Below are positions 50,471 to 60,454 of a DNA stretch of 64,000 nucleotides, piece after piece (position 1 is the stretch's first letter; each line of letters opens with the position of its first letter). The stretch is from DASYXW01 sp035934405. Its GTDB lineage: Bacteria > Acidobacteriota > Terriglobia > UBA7540. The position numbers were made by a program, and so were the translations under genes. The notes beneath the pieces were generated by a model. The model was not told the DNA's origin, ran no database searches, and saw nothing but the letters and a program-made list of their open reading frames with translations. The stretch lies in the NCBI GenBank assembly GCA_035934405.1, contig DASYXW010000031.1:58331-122330 (forward strand). The letters are read 5' to 3'.

Positions 50471-52323
50471 AAGTGGTAGCGCTCTTTCTTGCGGCCTTCT
50501 CGGTACGCGGGCCGTGCCGCCTCGACGCTTTCCAGTTTCGAAACTTCCGCCACCGGAACGTCCCACCAGGATTCATACTGGGTCACGCGCGCGTTGCGGC
50601 CGTCCACTTCCACCACGACCGCGGTGGTGCGCGAATTCTGGCGCGACCGGGCAAGCGCCTGCTTCAACTCGTCGCGGGTGCGGGCGCGCACGGCATCCGC
50701 CCCGAGGCTCGCGGCGTTGGCTACAAAGTCCACGGGATTGACCGGGCCGCGGAGTTGCCCGTCCCGGCGCAGACGGTATTCGGTCCCAAAGCGCTCGCAG
50801 CCCACCGACTGGCTGAGGCCGCCGATGCTCGAGAAACCGTGGCTGTCGAGCACGACGATGTTCAGCTTGACGCCTTCCTGCACCGCGGTGTGGATTTCCT
50901 GCGCCATCATCAAGTAGGAGCCGTCGCCCACCATGACGTAAACCTCACGGCTGGGATCCGCCATCTTGGCGCCCATGCCGCCGGCAATCTCATAACCCAT
51001 GCAGGAGTAACCGTACTCCATGTGGTAGCCGTTAGGGTCGCGCGCGCGCCAAAGCTTGTGCAGGTCGCCCGGCAGGCTGCCGGCGGCGGAGACTACCACG
51101 TCGCGCGCCTGGACCGAATTGTTCACCGCGCCGATTACTTCACCCTGGCTGAGCGGCGGGCCGTGACCCAGGTTGTGAATCCGGTCTACTTCCTGTTCCC
51201 ATTCGGTGCGGAAGCGGTTGATGCGGTCGTGATAATCTGACGTGACACGGTAACCTTTCACAGCGGCTGCCAGTTCGTCGAGCGCCACGCGCGCGTCAGC
51301 GACGATGGCAAGCGCCGAGTGCTTGAAGGCGTCAAACTCCGCCACATTGACGTTGATGAATTGAACGTCAGGATTCTGGAAGGCGGTCTTCGAAGCCGTG
51401 GTGAAGTCGCTGTAACGTGTGCCCACGCCGATCACGAGGTCGGCTTCGCGGGCCAGGATGTTGGCGCCGGGGGTTCCGGTGACGCCCATCGCGCCGACTT
51501 GCTGCGGGTGGTCGAACGGGAGCGATCCCTTGCCGGCCTGCGTCTCGGCCACCGGAATGCCGGTTGCGGTGGCGAAACGCGAGAGAGCATCGCTCGCTTC
51601 GGAGTAGATCACGCCGCCGCCAGCAACAATCAAGGGATGACGCGCGGCGCGGATGCGCGCGGTGGCGGCGCGCAAGGCTTCGGAGTCGCCCCGGTAGCGC
51701 GGCACGGTCCAAACGCGCTTTTCGAACAACTCATCGGGAAACTCAAAAGCCTCGGCTTGGACGTCCTGCGGCATGGCGAGAGTGACGGCACCGGTGTCGG
51801 CAGGTGAGGTGAGCACGCGCATGGCTTCGGGCAGCGAGGTAATGAGCTGCTCGGGGCGGTTGATGCGATCCCAATAGCGGGAAACGGGCTTAAAGCAATC
51901 ATTGACGGAGATGTCTTGCGTCGTCCCCCATTCGAGTTGTTGGAGAACGGGAGCGACGTTGCGGCGGGCGAAGATGTCGCCCGGCAGCAGCAGCACTGGC
52001 AGCCGATTCACCGTGGCGGTGGCGGCGCCGGTGACCATGTTCGTCGCGCCCGGCCCAATCGAAGTGGTGCAGACCAAGGTCCGCAGTCGGTTGCTCATCT
52101 TGGCGAAACCGGTCGCGGTATGTACCATCGCCTGCTCGTTGCGGCAAAGGTAATAGGGGAAATCGGGATTTTCAAGCAGCGCTTCGCCGAGACCCGCAAC
52201 GTTGCCGTGGCCGAAAATGCCGAAGCATCCGCCACAGAAGGAGCGCTCCACGCCGTCACGGACAGTGAATTGGTTCTTCAGGAACTGAATGGTGGCCTGG
52301 CCCACCGTCAGGCGCCGGGACAT
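50467..52323 (-). CDS. iolD: 3D-(3,5/4)-trihydroxycyclohexane-1,2-dione hydrolase
   Basis: A 618-residue thiamine diphosphate enzyme of the acetolactate synthase superfamily. The N-terminal PYR domain has GHGNVAGLGEALLE near residue 34 and the catalytic-type Glu region; the C-terminal PP domain contains the ThDP motif GDGSYLMMAQEIHTAVQEG (about 472-490). It opens the ring of the inositol-derived diketone. Its gene overlaps iolB by four bases, so the two are coupled. The ring-opening step precedes IolB in the pathway, matching gene order. Confidence 0.92.
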   Translation of the reverse strand: MSRRLTVGQATIQFLKNQFTVRDGVERSFCGGCFGIFGHGNVAGLGEALLENPDFPYYLCRNEQAMVHTATGFAKMSNRLRTLVCTTSIGPGATNMVTGAATATVNRLPVLLLPGDIFARRNVAPVLQQLEWGTTQDISVNDCFKPVSRYWDRINRPEQLITSLPEAMRVLTSPADTGAVTLAMPQDVQAEAFEFPDELFEKRVWTVPRYRGDSEALRAATARIRAARHPLIVAGGGVIYSEASDALSRFATATGIPVAETQAGKGSLPFDHPQQVGAMGVTGTPGANILAREADLVIGVGTRYSDFTTASKTAFQNPDVQFINVNVAEFDAFKHSALAIVADARVALDELAAAVKGYRVTSDYHDRINRFRTEWEQEVDRIHNLGHGPPLSQGEVIGAVNNSVQARDVVVSAAGSLPGDLHKLWRARDPNGYHMEYGYSCMGYEIAGGMGAKMADPSREVYVMVGDGSYLMMAQEIHTAVQEGVKLNIVVLDSHGFSSIGGLSQSVGCERFGTEYRLRRDGQLRGPVNPVDFVANAASLGADAVRARTRDELKQALARSRQNSRTTAVVVEVDGRNARVTQYESWWDVPVAEVSKLESVEAARPAYREGRKKERYHL

Positions 52324-53195
52324 GGTTCAGGACTCCTGTCAACAGCCTGCACCGGGTCGGTTCGAGCGGGCCAGCCGATTCGGTTGGGGACGGGATGACG
52401 GATGAGGTTCTCATTTAGAATCATAAACATTCCGGCTTGATTGGTGAACCTTTGTGACCCGCAAAGCTGCTTTCCAGCTCGGGGGGGCGGCATGACTGCT
52501 CCCAGGCCCGCTGACCCGCGAATCCGGCCGCCCCGTGACGTAGTGGACGACCCGCCGGCGCAAATCGGGCCAGCAAGTACAGCCAAGGATGTAATTGATT
52601 ATAAAAGACATCACGGCTTTGCGCGCCATACTTTCCTGAGGATCCGTGAGCTGGCAACGCGCGGCGGCTCGAAGTTGCGACGTGCAAGGCATAGGAGACA
52701 GCGACAACAAGACGATACCATCATTTTCGGTGTTTGTCAAGTAGTAAATTATTTCGGTACTGGCGCAGTTTGGATTGCTGTAACGGCGAGTTGCGCTCGC
52801 CGGTCTTTCTCTTCAAGAGATTTCGGCGCTCATAGAGCGTCGCTACAACAAACAGCACAACTACCATTATTTCGTGCCGCTGAGCACGCGCACCCACTCT
52901 CCCGGGTGGCTCCAAAGAATCAGCCCACCACGGCGGGCAGCAGAACGTAGCCCACGGCGCGAGCCGTGGGTTGTCGAGATTTTCCCTCTCCCGCTCGGGA
53001 GGAGAGGGGTGTCCCGACTTGTCGGGACGGGGTGGGGTCGCAAACCCAGGGCTGGCGCCCCTGGGCTACGATATTTCGCCCCTACCCGGGCTGTGCGATT
53101 TCTCCCCCAACCTAGATTCTATCAACGAAGTTTTGAGACCCGATACTAGTAAACACCGAGGGGCGGGTTGGGAAACCCGCCCCTGCGGCGCACGC
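52324..53195. other. Intergenic region with a cluster of palindromes
   Basis: No gene is supported in these 870 bases. A hairpin CGGCGAG/CTCGCCG lies at 52784-52802 and a second at 52808-52820. A block from 52951 to 53183 contains CCCACGGC/GCCGTGGG, GTCCCGAC/GTCGGGAC, CCCAGGG/CCCTGGG and, next to the TonB-receptor stop, GGGGCGGGTT/AACCCGCCCC. The last could end the receptor transcript, but no T-run follows. The motif copy at 52418-52442 is also here. Confidence 0.65.
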
Positions 53196-56100
53196 TCAGA
53201 AATAGAACTTCAGCGCGAACTGAATCTCACGCGGGTCGCCCGGCCCACCCGATCCGAGACCGAGGATCGGATTGAGTAAGCTCTGCACCGTAAACGACGA
53301 TGGGTTGCCGACCGAAGGACCCGGGTTGGCAAAGTTCGGATGGTTGAACGCGTTGAACACCTCCGTGCGGAACTCGAAGCGCTTGCTTTCGCCCACCCGG
53401 AAACTGCGGAAGACGCTGAAGTCAACATCCCACAGGCCCGGCCCGTAGAATTGGCGCGGGGCGCAGGTTCCAAACGTCCCCGGCGCCTGCAGTGTGAAAG
53501 CCGAGGGGTTGAGGAAGAAGCCGGAGCCGCTGCCGACGTAACCGTTCGGTCCGGTGGCTGAACTGGCCGCGCCCGCGAAAGCATTGCCGACGCAATTGGG
53601 CCGGCCGGCGTCGTTACCGCTCCCGTCGGTAAAGCTCAGGTCCGGCGCGCCAACACTGAATGGCGTCCCGGTCTGGATGGTCACGATGCTGTTGGCCTGC
53701 CAGCCGCCGGCGAGCTTGCCGGCCACGCCACCCTGACTGAGCCATTGACGGCCCTTCCCGAATGGCAGCTCATACACGGCGTTGGCCACGAAGCGATGGG
53801 TGATGTCAATCTGAGAGTTGCCGTACTCCAGGCTGTAATTATAACCGTTGGCCGGGAAAGCGCCGCCGGTGAGATTGTCCACATAATTGGCGAGGCCGTG
53901 GCTCCAAGTGTAGCTCACGCCGTAGCTCAACCCGCGGGTGAAGGCGCGCCGCAAGCTGACTTCGAGAGCATTGTAGTTGGTGTTGCCGTCGTTGGTGGCG
54001 TACTCCAGGAAGCCGTGGCCGCCCGGAAGGCTGCACCCGCCCGCCGAGCCGGTATCAACCACGGTGTTCTGGTCGTTCAGATTGGCGTAGGGAAAGTTAA
54101 CGATCGGGCACCCGAACGAGTCGAAGCTGGTGATGATGCCCTCGTTGCCGTTTCGCAGGCGGTTGGCTTTGCGAGCCCAATTGCCAACGTAGGTGAGGCC
54201 CAGGACGGTATCTCGCGAAAGCTCGATCTCCGGCCCGAAACTGGCCTGTTCCACGTACGGGTTGCGCTGATTGGGGTCCTGGGCGCGGAACTGAATGCCG
54301 GCGAGATCGAGGGGCCCGCCGGTAAAATTGTTGAGCGGGAAGCCGTTTTGTAACTGAAACACCGTCGTACTGCCCCCGAAGATCGAGGTCTGACTATCTC
54401 TCAGGAAGGGTGGGTTAAGCTGCAAGATGCTCTCTGAGCCGATCCGTTCTTCATGCTGAAAGAAAACGCCGTAACCGCCCCGCAGCACAACGCGGTTGAG
54501 CGCGTGATAAGCGAAGCCGAAGCGCGGCGCAAAGCTGGTGTAGTCAGGATTGATGAGGGACCGCGCGGCCCATCCCGAGGCGTTCGACGGCGAGGTCACC
54601 AGGCTGCCGCCGCCGGCGGGAGAAAAGTTCGAGGTTTCGTTCTGGCGGTTGAGCACCGGCGCGAAAAGCTCCCAACGCAAGCCGTAGGTGAGGGTCAGCT
54701 TGGAGGTGGCGCGCCAGGTGTCCTGCCCGTAGAAAGAGTGGCCGGGCTGGTAATTGTGGACCACGAGCGGCGTTGTGAAGCGAGCGAAATCCTGGTTGCC
54801 GAGCAGAAAATCCGCTACCGCGAAACCCTGACCGGTGGGATCGGTATACTGTCCGAAGAGGCTGCCGAACTCGCCCTGTAGCGACCGGATGTCCAGGAAG
54901 TTGTCGCCCCACTTGTGGTACTCGTAGCCGAACTTGAAGCTGTGCTTGCCTTTCAGCCAGCTCAGGTTGTCCACGAGTTGGTAGACCTGGGCGATCTGGT
55001 ACTGCGGCCGCCACGGCGAGCCACCCAGCCGGATGGGATTCAATCCGCCGACGTAAATGGGAGGGAGCCCGGACGTATTCGGCCCAACCGGAATGCCGTT
55101 CAAGCCGAAGGTGGGAGCGAGCGAGGTTCCCAGCGTGACGCCCAAGGGGTCACTGTGAGCAAAGTCACGGTTCCATCCGCCGCGAATCTCGTTGACCATG
55201 GAATTACTGAGCGCGGTGGTCAGTCCGATGGCAAGCTGCTGGGTCTTGATGCGGTACTGGGTGGCAAAATTGCCGTCGCCTACCACGTGGTTCGAGGTCC
55301 AGGAGGGATCCTGGCGGCTCACATGGTCGAAGCTGTAACGGCCGAAAAGGTGATTCTTGTCGTTGATGGTATGGTCAATTCGGCCGTCGAGAGAGTAAGT
55401 GTCATTGGGAGTCGCCGCCTGAAAGATGTAATTCGGCACCCCCAAAGCAAAGCTCCCCGGCTGGCCCTGCACGGCCTCTCTACCCGGGATGTTGGGACTG
55501 GGGTAAAGCGCCAGCAGCTTCTGTGCCACCGGGTCCTGACAGGCAGGGTTGACGATGTTATTGGTGATACAGCTTGTCTCGCCAGGTACGGACGGGTTTT
55601 GCAGCGCGAAGGGCAGCTCGGTGAAGTTGCCGGTCAGCATGAGCGGCGTGGGTATGGTGGACAGGACGGTCTGCGCCCGCCGGGCCGTGAAGCGCTGATA
55701 GTCGAAAAAGAAGAAGGTCTTGTCTTTGCGAATGGGTCCGCCCACGGTGCCACCGAACTGGTTCTGGGTGTAGTGGCCGATGGGGGTGCCGGAGGCGTTC
55801 GAGAAAAAGTCATTGGCGTCCAGGTTGTCGTTGCGGATAAACTCCCACAAGTCACCGTGCAGCCCATTGGTGCCCGACTTAATGGTGGCGTTGATCACCG
55901 CGCCGGCGGAGGTACCGAACTCCGCCGAGTAGGTGCGAGTCTGAATGCGAAACTCCTGCACCGCGTCGGGCGGCGGTTGCACCACCTGGACCGAAAACTC
56001 CTGCAGGTTCTCTGAATTGGAGTTGTTGTCGACGCCGTCCAGGAGGAAATCGTTTTGCAACTCGAGGTTGCCATTCACGCTAAAGCGATCCGGGGAAGGA

Positions 56101-56630
56101 TTGTTGGCATTGTAATACTTCTGCACGCCGGGCTCGAGCAGCGCCAGGTCGGCGTAACGGCGGCCGTTGAGCGGCAGGTCCACGATCTGCTGTTCGTGCA
56201 CCACGCCGCCGATGTCAGCGGTTTGCGTCTGCAGCAGCGGCTCGGAGGCCGTCACCATCACTTCTTGCTGCACAGAGCCGACCTTGAGAGAGAAGTCCAC
56301 CTCCTGCCGGGTCTGAACGTCGATCGGCACGTTGTCTTGCACCTGAGTTTCGAAGCCGGAGGCGCTTACCTTGACGGTATAGGTAGCAGGCAGCAGCGCC
56401 AGAGCCTGGTACTCGCCGGCGCTGTTGCTGACCGCCGTGGTGGTGACGTTGGTCGCCTTGTTGGTGACCGTGACCGTGGCGTTCGGCACAACACCCCCGG
56501 ACGCGTCGCGCACCGTGCCCACGATGGACCCGCGATCAGCCTGAGCGAAGGCGGCCGGGCTAGCCTGCAACAGGAGAAGCGCCAGACCGGTGATTCCGAA
56601 GACTAACCCTTTCGAGATTCTGCAGATCAT
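53196..56630 (-). CDS. Oar-like TonB-dependent receptor with carboxypeptidase regulatory domain
   Basis: A 1144-residue outer-membrane protein. Signal peptide: residues 1-30 ending AAFAQA. Residues about 35-115 form a carboxypeptidase-regulatory-like beta-sandwich (GSIVGTVRDASGGVVPNATVTV). The plug includes VDLPLNGRRYADLALLEPGVQ and FLLDGVDNNSN. A long beta-barrel region follows and the C-terminus ends IQFALKFYF, with the aromatic last residue typical of outer-membrane barrels. Oar-like receptors are abundant in Acidobacteria and likely take up polymers or oligomers. AAAGGAG precedes ATG 56630. The ligand is unknown. Confidence 0.92.
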   Translation of the reverse strand: MICRISKGLVFGITGLALLLLQASPAAFAQADRGSIVGTVRDASGGVVPNATVTVTNKATNVTTTAVSNSAGEYQALALLPATYTVKVSASGFETQVQDNVPIDVQTRQEVDFSLKVGSVQQEVMVTASEPLLQTQTADIGGVVHEQQIVDLPLNGRRYADLALLEPGVQKYYNANNPSPDRFSVNGNLELQNDFLLDGVDNNSNSENLQEFSVQVVQPPPDAVQEFRIQTRTYSAEFGTSAGAVINATIKSGTNGLHGDLWEFIRNDNLDANDFFSNASGTPIGHYTQNQFGGTVGGPIRKDKTFFFFDYQRFTARRAQTVLSTIPTPLMLTGNFTELPFALQNPSVPGETSCITNNIVNPACQDPVAQKLLALYPSPNIPGREAVQGQPGSFALGVPNYIFQAATPNDTYSLDGRIDHTINDKNHLFGRYSFDHVSRQDPSWTSNHVVGDGNFATQYRIKTQQLAIGLTTALSNSMVNEIRGGWNRDFAHSDPLGVTLGTSLAPTFGLNGIPVGPNTSGLPPIYVGGLNPIRLGGSPWRPQYQIAQVYQLVDNLSWLKGKHSFKFGYEYHKWGDNFLDIRSLQGEFGSLFGQYTDPTGQGFAVADFLLGNQDFARFTTPLVVHNYQPGHSFYGQDTWRATSKLTLTYGLRWELFAPVLNRQNETSNFSPAGGGSLVTSPSNASGWAARSLINPDYTSFAPRFGFAYHALNRVVLRGGYGVFFQHEERIGSESILQLNPPFLRDSQTSIFGGSTTVFQLQNGFPLNNFTGGPLDLAGIQFRAQDPNQRNPYVEQASFGPEIELSRDTVLGLTYVGNWARKANRLRNGNEGIITSFDSFGCPIVNFPYANLNDQNTVVDTGSAGGCSLPGGHGFLEYATNDGNTNYNALEVSLRRAFTRGLSYGVSYTWSHGLANYVDNLTGGAFPANGYNYSLEYGNSQIDITHRFVANAVYELPFGKGRQWLSQGGVAGKLAGGWQANSIVTIQTGTPFSVGAPDLSFTDGSGNDAGRPNCVGNAFAGAASSATGPNGYVGSGSGFFLNPSAFTLQAPGTFGTCAPRQFYGPGLWDVDFSVFRSFRVGESKRFEFRTEVFNAFNHPNFANPGPSVGNPSSFTVQSLLNPILGLGSGGPGDPREIQFALKFYF

Positions 56631-57330
56631 TTCAGTCTCCTTTTCTGTGTTGGCGCCACGCGCGGTGGCGGGTCTTTCTCCCTCCGGCACTTATATTTCG
56701 GTGAAAATGACCCAGCATCTGACGCAAGACTTCGGGCCGATTCCCCCTCCCCGTGGGGGTTCAACCTCAGAAGAGTAACATAGTCCAGACAACAGCGACT
56801 ATCTCAAACGCCGATCGTAACGGCCGAACGGTTATGCCGGCCCCAACCGCCCTGCAGTCCGCGCCCCCCGGTGCCGAATCGATTCGGCTAAACGCCCCGA
56901 CTGTACTCAAGGGTTTATCGCGTGTCAAGAACAAAATGATGTAACTTTCGGGTGGCTCGCTCCCGTTGTTCGGACCGCGGATTCCATGCACCCCCAACCC
57001 GACATTCAGCGTGAAATTTCCCAAAGCGCTTTGGAGCGCGGAAGCTTGCTATCGCTTTCCCAGGACAGCTTGCTGGCCGGGCCGTGCCTCCATTCGCCGC
57101 AAGCTAGCAGAAGGCCGTGAGCAAGCTCGCGGAATCAAAGCGGCAGCAAGCTGCCGCACTCCACATCCATCGCCCGGCGACGCGCTGGACCCTTCGGTCC
57201 TGAGGAGGTGCCGTAACGTTTTGGTTTTTTATTGACAGACGGGGCGCGCGTGGATAACCTTGCGTCTCGCTCCAGGGAATCCCCGGCGGCGCGAATGAAC
57301 AATATTTATTGAATAAGGAGGAGAAGAAAA
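56631..57330. other. Intergenic region between divergent receptor and PIG-L genes
   Basis: No gene is supported in these 700 bases; a plus-strand frame at 56966-57235 has no recognised similarity. The palindrome GCGGCAG/CTGCCGC lies at 57140-57157 with a 4-base loop. The region should hold the promoters of both flanking genes. Confidence 0.6.
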
Positions 57331-60234
57331 ATGAAACCCAGCGTGAAACATCTGCTTCTCGGCGTTATCCTGACGGTCCTCGTTGCCATCGTCCTGAAGT
57401 CCTTGCCGATGGCAGCTCAGTCTCCGCGCGCCGCCGCCATCGAACCCTCGGCTGCCGCGCGGCCGCTCTTATTCGACCGCGGGTCGGCAGCGCTCTGGCA
57501 AACGCTCAAGAAGCTCCACACGCGCGCCAGCCTCATCATGTTTACGGCGCATCCCGACGATGAGGACGGCGGCATGCTGGCCTATGAGTCGCGTGGCCAG
57601 GGCGCGCGAGTGGCGCTGATGACGCTGAACCGCGGCGAGGGCGGCGCCAACGTGATGTCAGCGGACTATTGGGACGCGCTGGGCCTCGTGCGCACCGAAG
57701 AATTGCTCGCGGCCGGCCGCTACTACGGCGTGCAACAGTTTTTCAGTCGCGCGATTGACTACGGCTTTTCCAAGACCAAGGAAGAAGCTCTCGACAAGTG
57801 GGGGCACGACCGCGTGCTATACGACTCGGTACGCGTGGTGCGCATGACCCGGCCGCTGGTGGTCACGTCCGTCTTTGTCGGCGGTGTGACCGACGGCCAC
57901 GGCAATCATCAGGTAGCGGGCCAGATGGCACAGGAGGTGTACAACGCCGCCGGCGACCCCAGCATGTTCCCGGATCAAATCCAGGCGGGACTGCGGCCCT
58001 GGGCGCCGGTGAAAGTTTACGCGCGAGTTCCCTTTGAGCCAGTCACCGCGAAGGGCGTGTACGATTACGCCACCGGCAAGTGGAGCCCGGCGGGAGTCTA
58101 CAACTACGTGGAAAAGCGCTGGGAGCCGGGACAACCAGCCACGAACCTGGAGATTCCCGAGGGCGATTACGCTCCCATGTTCGGCCAGAATTATCTCCAG
58201 ATTTCGCGGACCGGCCTCGGATTCCAGAGGTCTCAGAGCGGTGGGGCGTCGGTTCCGGCGGCGGGCCAGCAGATGAGCCCCTATCACCGTTACGCCTCCC
58301 GAGTCACGACCTCGGATCATGAGAAATCGTTCTTCGATGGCATTGATATTTCCCTGATGGGCATCGCCTCGCTCGCGCAGGGCGGAGACGATGCGTTTCT
58401 GAAAGAGGGCCTCGCAAAGATCAACGGACTGGTTGAAGACGCCATGAAGAACTTCTCGGCCGACCAGCCGGAGAAGATTGCGCCCACTTTGGCCGAGGGA
58501 CTGAAGGCCACGAACGCACTGATCGACCAGGTGCAATCGAGCGGGCTTTCCGACGACTCCAAGTACAACGTGACGCACGAGCTCAAGGTGAAACAGGCGC
58601 AGTTCAACAACGCCATCGCCCAGGCGCTCGGATTTTCCATGCAGGCCACCGTGGCGCCGGAACATGAACCCACCGGCCCCTTCGCTGCTTTCATGGGAAC
58701 ACTGCCGAGTTTCCAGGTGGCGATACCGGGACAGCGCTTCTGGGTAAAGGTTCATGCCGCGATTCAAAGCGCAGCATCTGTGCAACTGACCAAGATCGCG
58801 CTGGCGACGCCACCCGGAGAGAACTGGACGGTCGAAAGCGAGTCCGCCTCCAGCGCGCCGGGCGGGAACTCCGCGAGCGGCGGGGCGCACGTCGAGGTCG
58901 GACAGATGGTCGAGGCAAGCGGAGGCGCCACGACGGGCGAGTTGGGCAACAATAAGCCTCGCGACCAACGCTTCGAGGTCACGGCGGCTGCGAACGCCAC
59001 CTTCACGCGTCCTTACTTCACGCGGCCCGACATCGAGCAGGCTTATTACGACGTTGTGGATCCGCGCTACGCCAACCTGCCGCTCGCGCCCTACCCGCTG
59101 TCCGCCTGGGTGGACTTCAACTACCAGGGCGTTCCGGTCGAAGTGGGCCAGGTGGTGCAAGCCGTCGAACGCGAGACCGGTCCCGGAACAGTGCTGAATC
59201 CACTCGTCATCGGGCCGGCCATTTCGGTTGCCATCTCACCTCACGCCGGCGTCACGCCGCTCGACGAGCGGTCTTTTGGCCTAAACGTCGTGGTGCACAG
59301 CAACGTGAAGGGACCCGCTGCTGGGTCGGTGCGGCTCGAACTGCCCGCGGGCTGGACGGCTTCGCCCTCCACCGCGCATTTCTCCACCGCGCAGGACGGC
59401 GAGGATGAGCCGCTTTCGTTTCAGGTGCATCCGTCGAACCTGCAGGAAAAGCCGTACACGGTGACGGCCGTCGCCGAGTATAACGGCCACGAATATAAGG
59501 AAGGCTATCACACGGTCGGATACCAGGGCCTGCGACCCTACAACCTTTACCGATCCGCGTCGTACCGCACGACCGGGACGGACGTGAAGGTGGCTCCGGG
59601 CCTGAATGTAGGCTACATCATGGGCAGCGGTGACGACGTGCCGCAGTCGCTCGAGAATCTCGGCATCAAGGCTCACATGCTGGCGAGTTCCGACCTCGCG
59701 ACCGGCGACCTTTCGAAGTACAACATCGTTCTGCTCGGTGTGCGCACGTACGCCGTCCGTCAGGACCTCATCACCTACAACGGGCGGCTGCTCGACTACG
59801 TTAAGAACGGCGGCGTGGTGGTGGTGGAGTACAACACGCCGGAGTTCGACCACAACTTCGGCCCTTATCCCTACAGCATGACCGAAAACCCCGAAGAGGT
59901 CACCGACGAAACCTCGAAGGTCACCATTCTCGACCCCTCGAATCCGGTTTTCGTCTGGCCCAACAAAATCACGACGAAGGATTTCAACGGCTGGGTGGAG
60001 GAGCGCGGCTCGAAGTTCATGAAGACGTGGGACCCGCATTACACGGCGCTGCTCGAGACGCACGATCCCGGACAGGACCCGCAGAAGGGTGGTCTGCTTT
60101 ACGCTCGCTACGGCAAGGGCATTTACGTGTACTGCGCTTACGCGTTTTACCGACAGTTGCCGGAAGGAGTGCCGGGCGCGTACCGGCTTTTCGCCAACCT
60201 GGTGAGTCTGCCGAAGAATCCTCACGCCAAGTGA
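57331..60234 (+). CDS. PIG-L family deacetylase with large C-terminal extension
   Basis: A 967-residue exported protein. Residues 1-29 form a signal/anchor segment. The PIG-L domain (about 65-280) has the metal motif AHPDDE (73-78) and HGNH (189-192), as in GlcNAc- or mycothiol/bacillithiol-pathway deacetylases. Residues from about 560 to 950 carry beta-rich domains and a final part with similarity to ThuA-like sugar-related domains. Being secreted and very long, it is unlikely to be the cytoplasmic BshB; a role on extracellular polysaccharide is more likely. AAGGAGGAG precedes the ATG. It is divergent from the TonB receptor gene. Confidence 0.85.
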   Translation: MKPSVKHLLLGVILTVLVAIVLKSLPMAAQSPRAAAIEPSAAARPLLFDRGSAALWQTLKKLHTRASLIMFTAHPDDEDGGMLAYESRGQGARVALMTLNRGEGGANVMSADYWDALGLVRTEELLAAGRYYGVQQFFSRAIDYGFSKTKEEALDKWGHDRVLYDSVRVVRMTRPLVVTSVFVGGVTDGHGNHQVAGQMAQEVYNAAGDPSMFPDQIQAGLRPWAPVKVYARVPFEPVTAKGVYDYATGKWSPAGVYNYVEKRWEPGQPATNLEIPEGDYAPMFGQNYLQISRTGLGFQRSQSGGASVPAAGQQMSPYHRYASRVTTSDHEKSFFDGIDISLMGIASLAQGGDDAFLKEGLAKINGLVEDAMKNFSADQPEKIAPTLAEGLKATNALIDQVQSSGLSDDSKYNVTHELKVKQAQFNNAIAQALGFSMQATVAPEHEPTGPFAAFMGTLPSFQVAIPGQRFWVKVHAAIQSAASVQLTKIALATPPGENWTVESESASSAPGGNSASGGAHVEVGQMVEASGGATTGELGNNKPRDQRFEVTAAANATFTRPYFTRPDIEQAYYDVVDPRYANLPLAPYPLSAWVDFNYQGVPVEVGQVVQAVERETGPGTVLNPLVIGPAISVAISPHAGVTPLDERSFGLNVVVHSNVKGPAAGSVRLELPAGWTASPSTAHFSTAQDGEDEPLSFQVHPSNLQEKPYTVTAVAEYNGHEYKEGYHTVGYQGLRPYNLYRSASYRTTGTDVKVAPGLNVGYIMGSGDDVPQSLENLGIKAHMLASSDLATGDLSKYNIVLLGVRTYAVRQDLITYNGRLLDYVKNGGVVVVEYNTPEFDHNFGPYPYSMTENPEEVTDETSKVTILDPSNPVFVWPNKITTKDFNGWVEERGSKFMKTWDPHYTALLETHDPGQDPQKGGLLYARYGKGIYVYCAYAFYRQLPEGVPGAYRLFANLVSLPKNPHAK

Positions 60235-60454
60235 CGGTGACGGCCGGCGGTACCCTTTGGGGACGCGATCCGCCCAGCGACAGAACGCATAGATGGCAAA
60301 CAGCGCCATCTACCGCTCTCGTGCCTTCCAATTCATAAGAGGTGTTGCCTGACGGCGGTTTCTAGGCTATTATACGTGCGGTAGAGACGAGACCCCCCCG
60401 GCAAGCGGATTGTCCTGTGGTTGCGGCTCATTTCACAAGCATGGAAGGCTAAGA

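Noticed and set aside
56966..57235. Small open frame between the receptor and PIG-L genes
   Set aside because: Contains palindromic repeats and has no domain or ribosome site.
57331..60234. BshB deacetylase for bacillithiol
   Set aside because: The protein is exported and about four times longer than BshB, so a cytoplasmic bacillithiol role is unlikely despite the PIG-L motif.
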